Source: Pseudomonadales bacterium
GTDB lineage: Bacteria; Pseudomonadota; Gammaproteobacteria; Pseudomonadales; UBA7239
Reading direction: 5' to 3'
DNA length: 5,630 nt
Assembly (NCBI GenBank): GCA_020443005.1
Contig: JAGRJA010000262.1
Span: 1-5,630 of the forward strand
A program made the position numbers and the translations under genes. The notes under the pieces were generated by a model. It ran no database searches, had not been told where the DNA came from, and was given only the letters and a program-made list of their open reading frames with translations. This document shows, one piece after another, positions 1 through 5,596 of the stretch. Positions within the stretch are counted from its first letter, which is position 1. Every line of letters starts with the position of its first letter.

Positions 1-58
1 AATAGGTTCTGTGCAGCTGATGTGTCTGAAGGAAACTGTCAAGCGGATTGTCTGGCAT
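1..58 (-). CDS. Possible 5' end of a gene running off the left edge
   Basis: A minus-strand ATG at 58 opens a frame that stays open to position 1, beginning MPDNPLDSFLQTHQLHRTY. An in-frame ATG at 94 would extend it by 12 codons. The residue mix looks like an ordinary protein start, but only 19 codons are visible and the nearest purine-rich stretch (complement of 73-76) lies about 14 bases upstream, which is far for a ribosome binding site. Two plus-strand frames are also open over the same bases and stop at 86-88 and 94-96, so the left edge could instead be the 3' end of a plus-strand gene. That reading would fit the terminator-like hairpin at 138-166 better. The call is weak and no product is proposed. 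Confidence 0.2.
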   Translation of the reverse strand, partial: MPDNPLDSFLQTHQLHRTY

Positions 59-137
59 TTTCTGTTGGTTTGCCCTGCAGTGATGTAGCCGCATAAAACG
101 GAAACTGTTTTGAAACCTGATGTTAGCATAGCGCCTG

Positions 138-166
138 TTGAAAAAACGCTTGCAAGCGTTTTTCAA
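138..166. terminator. Intrinsic-terminator-like dyad, A-tract/T-tract, readable on both strands
   Basis: The left arm AAAAACGCT (142-150) and right arm AGCGTTTTT (155-163) are perfect complements, joined by the tetraloop TGCA. The dyad as a whole is a perfect 22-base palindrome at 142-163. TTG (138-140) and CAA (164-166) extend the pairing after a one-base bulge. A GC-containing stem followed by a T run is the form of a Rho-independent terminator, and the flanking A tract makes it work in either direction. If it terminates a plus-strand gene, that gene ends left of about 96. The alternative is an operator: the central CGCTTGCAAGCG is a symmetric dyad in the upstream region of the peptidase-ligase unit. 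The sequence alone does not decide between the two. Confidence 0.5.
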
Positions 167-178
167 AATTGCTATTAA
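150..178 (+). promoter_or_regulatory. Weak candidate sigma-70 promoter for the peptidase-ligase unit
   Basis: TTGCAA (150-155) and TATTAA (173-178) are separated by 17 bases and each matches 4 of 6 consensus positions. Transcription would start near 185 and give a leader of about 85 bases before the ATG at 271. The -35 element lies in the centre of the dyad at 142-163, so a protein binding that dyad would block this promoter. No better pair was seen between 1 and 270. The call is tentative. Confidence 0.22.
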
Positions 179-213
179 GCGTTTTTTATTTTCGCCTGTT
201 GGCCAGCCCATAA

Positions 214-232
214 CATCAGCCCTTTTCTGATG
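214..232 (+). other. Small hairpin in the leader before the peptidase gene
   Basis: CATCAG (214-219) and CTGATG (227-232) are perfect inverted arms around the seven-base loop CCCTTTT. A six-pair stem of this kind occurs often by chance. It lies 38 bases ahead of the ATG at 271 and no recognised riboswitch consensus surrounds it. Confidence 0.2.
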
Positions 233-270
233 AGGCAAGCCATCTCCAACAGGTTTGGATATGGCTGCCG

Positions 271-1353
271 ATGATGAACATGCTTCCTTCAGATACCCTT
301 GTGTTACCCGAACCGTTTATCCGCTTGTTGTCGCTGTTGATTCGCCACCCTTCTGTAGTGGGTGCCGAGCACTCGTTTTTTCGTGTCCTGCAGCGAGAAC
401 TGGAAGAGAGAGGGGCGCATGTTACCTGGTATGAAGGTCTGTTGGTGGCACAGGGCAATGAACCGAAAAGCCTTATGTTGTCGGCACATATCGACAGGCA
501 TGGCTTGATTTGCACCGGCCCGAATGAATTCCAGTATGCTGCCTTTGTTGCCGGAGCCCGTTCCGACCTGCTTGGCAATTCGGTCGGTGAGCAGCTGATG
601 AAAAAAGTGGTCGGGCGATTCCAGAATACCCGTGTTTATGCTTATGAGCCATGGTCGGGTGCTTATCGCGGACAGGGTAAAATCAGCAATAGCAGCATCT
701 GCGAATTCCGGAATAACCTGATTTTTGAACTGGAAGGACTCGATCATCTGGTGGCCGGCACACCGGTCGCTTTCACCGATCAGCTTCAGGTAACCGACAG
801 GGCACTGGTAGGGCAGTTGGATAATGTGCTGACTGCGGCCGTACTGGTTTACCTGTTTGAGCTGGGTTTTCAGGGAACGCTGTTTTTTACTGCCCAGGAA
901 GAAGCGGGGAAAAGCTGGCGCTATTTACTGGAGTGGTTCAGGCGGTTCGGTGGTTCAACAAACCAGCTGGTCGTGGTTGATACCAGCCCTTTTCCCGCTT
1001 TTGATATTGCCAGCGAACATCATCTTGTATTGCGCAACAAGGATGCCAATGCGTCATTTAACCCTGTGTTGACAGACCGTCTTGAAGCGCTGTGCCGACA
1101 AAAAGGTTTCAGGACACTTTACAAGGATATTTATGTCGAGGAGCTCAATCGTCGCAATGCCGAAAAAGGTGAGGACCTCCAGTCATTGGGTTCTACGGAA
1201 ATGGGCCGAATCATTTCGGCTTCACAAGGGCTGGTAGTGGGCACAACCCTTCAAATTCCGACTTCCGGTTATCATACCATGGAGGAATCTGCCCCCCTGG
1301 CTTCGGTCAAGGCTTTTATTGAAACGCTGGCTGCATTGGCCGGCTTGTCCTGA
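271..1353 (+). CDS. M42-like di-metal aminopeptidase (clan MH)
   Basis: This 360-residue cytoplasmic protein (no signal peptide) has the metal-ligand pattern of M42/M28/M20 zinc peptidases, which remove N-terminal residues from peptides or deacylate amino acids. The likely ligands are H73 with D75 in SAHIDRHG, the bridging D184 in QLDN, the catalytic glutamate and ligand E210/E211 in TAQEEAG, D237 in VVVDTSP, and H335 in GYHTMEES. The QEE-G block and the LDN bridge fit M42 better than M20. The length is normal for M42. The segment around residues 85-180 would be the inserted lid or oligomerisation domain. Residues 307-313 (GSTEMGR) differ from the usual Asp-containing block of classical M42 enzymes, which suggests a specialised branch. 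ATGs at 271, 274 and 280 are all possible starts; 271 is chosen because GGAT (257-260) lies 10 bases ahead. It is the first gene of a unit with the downstream ligase, so its substrate is probably that ligase's product. The class is well supported; the substrate is unknown. Confidence 0.85.
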   Translation: MMNMLPSDTLVLPEPFIRLLSLLIRHPSVVGAEHSFFRVLQRELEERGAHVTWYEGLLVAQGNEPKSLMLSAHIDRHGLICTGPNEFQYAAFVAGARSDLLGNSVGEQLMKKVVGRFQNTRVYAYEPWSGAYRGQGKISNSSICEFRNNLIFELEGLDHLVAGTPVAFTDQLQVTDRALVGQLDNVLTAAVLVYLFELGFQGTLFFTAQEEAGKSWRYLLEWFRRFGGSTNQLVVVDTSPFPAFDIASEHHLVLRNKDANASFNPVLTDRLEALCRQKGFRTLYKDIYVEELNRRNAEKGEDLQSLGSTEMGRIISASQGLVVGTTLQIPTSGYHTMEESAPLASVKAFIETLAALAGLS

Positions 1354-1358
1354 TTTTC

Positions 1359-1363
1359 TGAGG
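1359..1363 (+). promoter_or_regulatory. Ribosome binding site fixing the ligase start
   Basis: TGAGG lies 9 bases before the ATG at 1373. This supports 1373 over the upstream in-frame TTG at 1319, which lies inside the peptidase gene and has no such site. A second ATG at 1366, in another frame, meets a stop after four codons. Confidence 0.6.
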
Positions 1364-1372
1364 TTATGCGCC

Positions 1373-2827
1373 ATGTATAAAACCCTGCTTATTGTTGATG
1401 ACGAAGACCTGGATCTGGAAGCAGAAGGTTTGACCGTAATCGGTTTCCAGCAATATATTGCGGATTACCCCAAAAAAAATGAAGCAAAAACCCGCATCGT
1501 TAACCTTTGTGATACAGAGCATTATCTGAGCAAGGGGTATTACTGCTCGCTGCTGGCAGAGGCTCGCAAGCACAAGGTATTACCATCGGTTCGTACGATC
1601 AATGCGTTGCGAGGCTTTGAAGTCAATCTGGAGAACAGCCTTGGTTTTCGCCTGCCTGCCAAGTTAACTGAAATGGGTGAAGGGCCGTTGAGAATGGTGG
1701 TTTTTTTCGGTTGGGTCGCTGATCCAAAATGGCAGAAAATTGCCAGGCAGTTCTTTGAGCGCTACCCATCACCCTTGCTGGAAATGATTTTTCTGCACAA
1801 GGCCGATGGCTGGCATGTTTCGTTGAAGCGGATTGCCTGGCGGGATCTGTCAGCAGACGAAAAGGCCGCGTGTATGGATCGTTTGCAGGTTTTTATCGAG
1901 TCGGTGTGGCGCCAGCCAACCTCGAAAAAACGCGCACGATGGGATATGGCCATTCTTGTCGATCCTGAAGAAAGCCATCCGCCGAGTGATGAAGGTGCGA
2001 TTAATCGTTTTGTGAAAGCGGCAGCGAAAGTGGGCATTCACGCGGAAGTTATATCTTCACCACAGAAAGGCGAAATTGCCCAGTACGATGCCCTGTTTAT
2101 TCGTGAAACGACAGCAATCAATCACCGCACCTATCAGCTGGCTTCAGAGGCAGAGCGGGAAGGCCTGATCGTTATTGACGATCCATCTTCCATTCTGCGT
2201 TGCTGCAACAAGGTTTTCCTTCACGACGCGTTTACCTACAACGGGGTGCCTTCATTGCCTACCTGGTTTGCAATGAGTGACAGTGATCAGGAAATCGACA
2301 ATATTGAACACCGTTTCAATTATCCTGTGGTGATCAAGATTCCCGAAAGCTCTTTTTCAAAAGGTGTTTTCAAGGCAGCCAATCGGGCTGAACTTAAGGA
2401 CACGCTCACCCGTTTTATGAAAGACAGTACGATTTTGTTAATTCAGGAGTATCTTTATACTGAATTCGACTGGCGAATTGGCGTGCTCAACGGGCGGCCG
2501 CTTTATGCCTGCCGCTATCATATGGCGAGAAATCATTGGCAGATTTATAACCATGCGTCCAAAAGTCATCACTCGGGTGGTTATGAAACACTGCCGACTT
2601 TCGAGGCCCCCCGCAAGGTGCTCGATGCTGCGCTGAAGGCCGCAAGAATGGTTGGCAACGGTTTGTATGGGGTAGATATCAAACAGCAGGACAAGCAGGC
2701 CTATGTTATCGAGGTAAATGATAACCCGAGTATCGAGCACAAGGTGGAAGATGCTTATCTCGGCAACGAGCTGTATATGCAGATTATGTCCGAATTTGCC
2801 ATGCGTCTGGAAAAACGCGGGCGTTGA
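1373..2827 (+). CDS. RLAN-domain RimK-type ATP-grasp amino-acid ligase
   Basis: This 484-residue cytoplasmic enzyme should join an amino acid to an acceptor carboxylate through an acyl-phosphate, using ATP. Residues 1-150 form the RLAN domain found N-terminal to this RimK branch; the most family-like block is YLSKGYYCSLLAEARKHKVL (51-70), followed by PSV. Residues about 190-280 are the pre-ATP-grasp part (FIRETTAINHRTYQLA, then VIDDPSSILRCCNK). The ATP-grasp fold follows: K280, K322 in VVIKIP with the flexible loop SSFSKG (326-331), the adenine-contacting QEYL (358-361), R368, D434 in GVDIK, and E447 with N449 in EVNDNPSIEH as the Mg ligands. All these catalytic residues are present. Classical RimK, which adds glutamate to ribosomal protein S6, is about 300 residues and lacks the RLAN domain, so the name rimK should not be transferred. 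The gene follows the peptidase by 19 bases and is probably cotranscribed. Its acceptor and amino acid cannot be read from sequence; glutamate is a family-based guess. Confidence 0.9.
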   Translation: MYKTLLIVDDEDLDLEAEGLTVIGFQQYIADYPKKNEAKTRIVNLCDTEHYLSKGYYCSLLAEARKHKVLPSVRTINALRGFEVNLENSLGFRLPAKLTEMGEGPLRMVVFFGWVADPKWQKIARQFFERYPSPLLEMIFLHKADGWHVSLKRIAWRDLSADEKAACMDRLQVFIESVWRQPTSKKRARWDMAILVDPEESHPPSDEGAINRFVKAAAKVGIHAEVISSPQKGEIAQYDALFIRETTAINHRTYQLASEAEREGLIVIDDPSSILRCCNKVFLHDAFTYNGVPSLPTWFAMSDSDQEIDNIEHRFNYPVVIKIPESSFSKGVFKAANRAELKDTLTRFMKDSTILLIQEYLYTEFDWRIGVLNGRPLYACRYHMARNHWQIYNHASKSHHSGGYETLPTFEAPRKVLDAALKAARMVGNGLYGVDIKQQDKQAYVIEVNDNPSIEHKVEDAYLGNELYMQIMSEFAMRLEKRGR

Positions 2828-2829
2828 TA

Positions 2830-3972
2830 TCAGGGCTTGCTGATATTTTTTGCGGCTGCCTTTTTGCGGATGACAATAGCTGTGCGCAGACGCTGGCTGC
2901 CAAATGCCGACATTTTTGCAAAGTCATCGCGGGCAATGGGTATATGCTGACAATCCAGTGGCACCTGGTTTTTCTCATCCAGATCCGGGTCGTGTACATA
3001 CAGGCAGGTATCGTCAATCGATGTTACCGTAACCCAATGTGGCGCCTTTCGCCCGTCGAGCCGGTATGTGCTTATCAAAATGATTACAGAGTGCCCTTTC
3101 TGTAGCCAGGCCTCGATCTGTTGTTGTGTGACTTCCCGATGGTAAATGCTGACCTTTTCCCGTTTTGCCTTTGCGTGGAATTGCCGGTCAACAGTGCGCA
3201 TGATGTCTTTTTTGTGTTGTGATCGCACGCTGTCGGTAAACAGAGGTTTATCGGTGTTCAGGTAGACACTGGCACTGAAACCCCGGCGCGAAGCGGCCAG
3301 GGCAAGGCCAACAGGGTGGCAGCCACCATGACCGGATGTCATGAAAATGGTTGTTGATTCGCGCCAGATATCCAGCTCGGTCAGTTGATCCGGTTTCAGT
3401 TTTTTATCGATGCTGTTCATGGCCATCATCAGTGCGGCCGGGCCGCAAGTGAAGTCGGTTGTCTGTTGATACCAGTTGACAGCCTGAAAAAAACTGTTCC
3501 GGCTGGCGAAGCGAATGCGTTTTTGCATGCGCAGAGCATCGCCATGATCTTCGTAGTAATCGCTGTATTCGCCAAAAGTCTGGTAACCCATTCGTTCATA
3601 CAGGCAGATGGCAGCGGTATTGTTCTTTTCCACTTCCAGTCGCATATATAAACGACCTTTTGCGGCAGCAGCCTGTTCGAGTTTTTCGAGTAGACTGCGA
3701 CCCAGCCCCATACCGCGGGATCGCTGTGCCACCGCAAGGGAATAAAGGCGGGCAAGACGGGTGCCCTTGTGCAGCAGGACGAGCCCGTAAGCGAGCAAGC
3801 CCCGATCGTCTTCAGCGAGAAGCAGCACGCCGTTTACGGCATTGACCCAGTGCTGAAAGCGGCGTCGACTCAGTTTGTCATTGCTGAAGCTGGCTTCCTC
3901 AAGGGCAAAAAGCGCATCGACATCCCCGATGTGGGCAGGCCTGAAATGCGGGGTTATCGTCGATTCTGTCAT
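2830..3972 (-). CDS. GNAT N-acetyltransferase fused to a C39-like cysteine peptidase
   Basis: This is a 380-residue two-domain cytoplasmic protein. Residues about 10-155 are a GNAT fold: the acetyl-CoA pyrophosphate loop is RSRGMGLG (84-91), preceded by the strand LYSLAVA, and the late strand LYMRLEVEKNNTAAICLYERMGY (108-130) is typical of RimI-like enzymes that acetylate N-terminal or free amines. Residues about 160-370 are a papain-like domain of the C39-like family once called DUF3335. It has the oxyanion glutamine and nucleophile in YQQTTDFTCGPAA (Q169 or Q170, C176), the histidine H312 in PHWV, and D328 in HDPD, so the triad is complete. No ABC-transporter domain is attached, unlike bacteriocin C39 exporters. 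The ATG at 3972 is chosen over the TTG at 3981, although neither has a clear ribosome binding site. The gene meets the ligase gene tail to tail with 2 bases between the stops. It probably acts on the same peptide-like product, acetylating one end and cleaving it; that role is inferred from context. Confidence 0.88.
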   Translation of the reverse strand: MTESTITPHFRPAHIGDVDALFALEEASFSNDKLSRRRFQHWVNAVNGVLLLAEDDRGLLAYGLVLLHKGTRLARLYSLAVAQRSRGMGLGRSLLEKLEQAAAAKGRLYMRLEVEKNNTAAICLYERMGYQTFGEYSDYYEDHGDALRMQKRIRFASRNSFFQAVNWYQQTTDFTCGPAALMMAMNSIDKKLKPDQLTELDIWRESTTIFMTSGHGGCHPVGLALAASRRGFSASVYLNTDKPLFTDSVRSQHKKDIMRTVDRQFHAKAKREKVSIYHREVTQQQIEAWLQKGHSVIILISTYRLDGRKAPHWVTVTSIDDTCLYVHDPDLDEKNQVPLDCQHIPIARDDFAKMSAFGSQRLRTAIVIRKKAAAKNISKP

Positions 3973-4008
3973 TGGGGCCAATCGCTGGAATAAAGCCGCA
4001 ATGGTGTC

Positions 4009-4028
4009 GGATTTTCAATGCAAAATCC
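4009..4028 (-). other. Leader hairpin ahead of the GNAT-peptidase gene
   Basis: GGATTTT (4009-4015) and AAAATCC (4022-4028) are perfect seven-base inverted arms around a six-base loop. The hairpin falls between the predicted start of transcription (near 4041) and the ATG at 3972, so it would be in the 5' leader. No T run follows it on the minus strand, so it does not look like a terminator for the symporter gene upstream. It may be an operator or a leader structure, or chance. Confidence 0.3.
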
Positions 4029-4047
4029 AGACAAGATGATGCAGGAA

Positions 4048-4078
4048 TTTATACCAGGCTTACAGACTGGTGTTGCAA
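4048..4078 (-). promoter_or_regulatory. Extended -10 promoter for the GNAT-peptidase gene
   Basis: Read on the minus strand, TGGTATAAA (complement of 4048-4056) is an extended -10 element: TATAAA matches 5 of 6 and has TG one base upstream. TTGCAA (4073-4078) is a -35-like hexamer at a long 19-base spacing, which an extended -10 tolerates. An inverted repeat, ACCAG (4053-4057) and CTGGT (4067-4071), lies in the spacer and touches the -10, so a dimeric repressor could sit there. The promoter begins just past the stop of the symporter gene and would give a leader of roughly 68 bases. Confidence 0.45.
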
Positions 4079-4083
4079 GGGAT

Positions 4084-5400
4084 TTATTCGGGTAAGAGTT
4101 TTTCGGTAATCAGGCAGGCTGTGACATCACCGAGCACATTTACCGATGTTCTGCACATATCGAGTATGCGGTCGACACCGAGAAGAAGCGCTATGCCGGC
4201 GGCAGGAATGCCCACCCCTTCGAGCACCATGCTCAGAATCACAATGCCGGCACCCGGTGTGGCGGGTGAGCCTATCGATGCCGCGACCGCCATGGTGACG
4301 ATAAAAACATAGTTGGAGATGCCGAGCTCGACATTGAAAACCTGGGCGAGAAAGACCGTTGCCGCCCCTTGATAGAGTGCGGTGCCCGTCATGTTGATGG
4401 TTGCTCCCAGGGGTACCAGAAAGCGTGCTATTTCCGGCCTGATCTGCAGCGTGTTTTCTGTGGTCTGCAAGGTAAGTGGCATTACCGCTGCAGAACTGCT
4501 TGTCGAAAAGGCGAGCAAGAGTAGCTCGCGTGTTTTCCGGAAAAAGTCGCGAATAGAGCGTCGGGCAATAAAAACAATAACAACACTGTAGAAGCCAGCC
4601 ATCACCAATAAACCGATAACAACGGTTAAAACATAGATAAACATCCCTGTTAAAACCTCGATACCCAGATTGGCAACCAGTTTTGTGATCAGCCCAAAAA
4701 CGGCCAGTGGTGCCAGTTTCATTGCCCATGAAACAACGCGAATGCTGACTTCCTGCAAGGCACCCAGCAAGTCGAACAGGGGTTGGGCCTGTTTGGGTGG
4801 AATGGACAGCAGTGCGACCCCAAGCACGGCTGCAAACAGAATAACCTGTAACATCTGCCCGCTTACCATGGATGACAGCGGGTTGATGGGTAGCAGCGAA
4901 ACCACTTTTTCGGGTAGTTGATCGAGTGGCGGAAATGATGCCTGTGAGGCAGGAGCATGAGCAGTAATATTCTGTGCTTCAAGCAGGTTTGAGGCGATAT
5001 GCTTGCCCGGTTCCATTAAAACACTCAAGCCTATGCCGACAGAGGTGGCGATGGCAGTGGTGAGAAGAATGAACAGTATGGCAATGCTGCCAATTTTTTT
5101 AAGCGCCTCCGGGTTGTTGTTTGCGGCAAGTCCGCGCACGATGGAAGCGAGCACCAGTGGCACCACAATCATCTGGATCAGACTCAGAAAAATATGACCC
5201 GGTAGTGCCAACCAGGCTGTAATGATGTTGACTGTTTTTGAATCCAGTAGTGCCAGATCCGGCCCAAGAATCAGGCCCGTAGTGATGCCGAGCGCAAGGG
5301 CAATCAGTACCCTCAGCCATAATCTGTTTGCGATGAGTTGTTCAAAACGGTGGCTGAGTGTTTTGAGTGGTCGCAGATAAAATTCAGTGCTGCTGGTCAT
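4084..5400 (-). CDS. DAACS-family dicarboxylate/amino-acid:cation symporter
   Basis: This 438-residue inner-membrane protein takes up an acidic amino acid or dicarboxylate, driven by Na+ or H+. The fold is the GltPh/GltP/DctA type: hydrophobic helices from about residue 27, hairpin HP1 with the serine-rich FSTSSSAAVMPLT (298-310), helix 7 with GATINMTGTALYQG (332-345), hairpin HP2 with SIGSPATPGAG (376-386), and helix 8 with GVDRILDMCRTSVNVLGD (408-425). R417, equivalent to GltPh R397, binds the side-chain carboxylate of the substrate; D410, D414 and N421 match the other helix-8 binding and Na-site residues. This points to glutamate or aspartate rather than neutral amino acids. The helix-7 motif reads NMTGT rather than the common NMDGT, so T338 replaces an aspartate of one Na site in the archaeal structures. 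The ATG at 5400 gives the usual N-terminus; TTG 5478 or ATG 5475 would add about 26 unlikely residues. There is no good ribosome binding site at either. The gene probably has its own promoter near 5570. Confidence 0.9.
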   Translation of the reverse strand: MTSSTEFYLRPLKTLSHRFEQLIANRLWLRVLIALALGITTGLILGPDLALLDSKTVNIITAWLALPGHIFLSLIQMIVVPLVLASIVRGLAANNNPEALKKIGSIAILFILLTTAIATSVGIGLSVLMEPGKHIASNLLEAQNITAHAPASQASFPPLDQLPEKVVSLLPINPLSSMVSGQMLQVILFAAVLGVALLSIPPKQAQPLFDLLGALQEVSIRVVSWAMKLAPLAVFGLITKLVANLGIEVLTGMFIYVLTVVIGLLVMAGFYSVVIVFIARRSIRDFFRKTRELLLLAFSTSSSAAVMPLTLQTTENTLQIRPEIARFLVPLGATINMTGTALYQGAATVFLAQVFNVELGISNYVFIVTMAVAASIGSPATPGAGIVILSMVLEGVGIPAAGIALLLGVDRILDMCRTSVNVLGDVTACLITEKLLPE

Positions 5401-5509
5401 TGGTTCTTGTTTGTTTCCGGGAGTTGAAAATAGAGGCAATCCTTTCCATTGTACAGAAAGCGCCGTGTTTTTCATCAATGACTTTGTTTTTCCAGTGTAG
5501 AGGGGCTGT

Positions 5510-5539
5510 TTCAGCGGGTTGCCCGGTTTGTTCAGCGGG
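5510..5539. repeat. Nine-base direct repeat, 21-base period, upstream of the symporter gene
   Basis: TTCAGCGGG occurs at 5510-5518 and again at 5531-5539, a period of 21 bases or about two helix turns, which puts both copies on the same face of DNA. The pair lies between the AT-rich promoter region and the symporter start. The second copy also forms part of a small inverted repeat, GTTC (5530-5533) with GAAC (5539-5542). It may be a tandem operator for the symporter gene; chance is not excluded. Confidence 0.3.
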
Positions 5540-5569
5540 AACAGGGCTGTCGGAAAGTACGCAGATATT

Positions 5570-5596
5570 TTTATAAGCGTTGTATATAATATGCAA
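5570..5596 (-). promoter_or_regulatory. Candidate promoter for the symporter gene
   Basis: On the minus strand TATAAA (complement of 5570-5575) matches 5 of 6 of the -10 consensus. The best -35-like hexamer, TTGCAT (complement of 5591-5596), is only 15 bases away, which is short. The surrounding 5562-5606 is the most AT-rich stretch of the window, as expected for a promoter. The leader to the ATG at 5400 would be about 160 bases. The exact elements are uncertain. Confidence 0.3.
5585..5590 (+). promoter_or_regulatory. Plus-strand -10 hexamer for a possible gene at the right edge
   Basis: TATAAT is a perfect -10 hexamer on the plus strand, but no good -35 lies 16-18 bases upstream (5561-5568). 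An ATG at 5625 begins only two codons before the window ends, and another frame from the ATG at 5591 is open to the edge. A divergent gene starting here is plausible but not shown. Confidence 0.25.

Noticed and set aside
100..270. A riboswitch in the leader of the peptidase gene
   Set aside because: Hairpins are present, but no conserved riboswitch core sequence that I know could be matched.
304..747. Long minus-strand open frame of 147 codons inside the peptidase gene
   Set aside because: It is antisense to a gene with a complete metal-ligand set and shows no recognisable domain of its own.
1319..1372. TTG start extending the ligase by 18 residues into the peptidase gene
   Set aside because: The extension is unlike the RLAN N-terminus, and the ATG at 1373 has a TGAGG site 9 bases upstream.
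1373..2827. Naming the ligase rimK as the ribosomal protein S6 modifier
   Set aside because: The extra RLAN domain, the 484-residue length and the peptidase neighbours mark a different branch of the ATP-grasp family.
4127..4729. Minus-strand open frame of 200 codons in another frame of the symporter gene
   Set aside because: It overlaps the most conserved symporter motifs, and its translation is a Cys/His/Arg-rich mix with no domain, typical of an out-of-frame shadow.
5401..5478. N-terminal extension of the symporter from TTG 5478 or ATG 5475
   Set aside because: The added 26 residues are not membrane-like or family-like, and no ribosome binding site favours that start.
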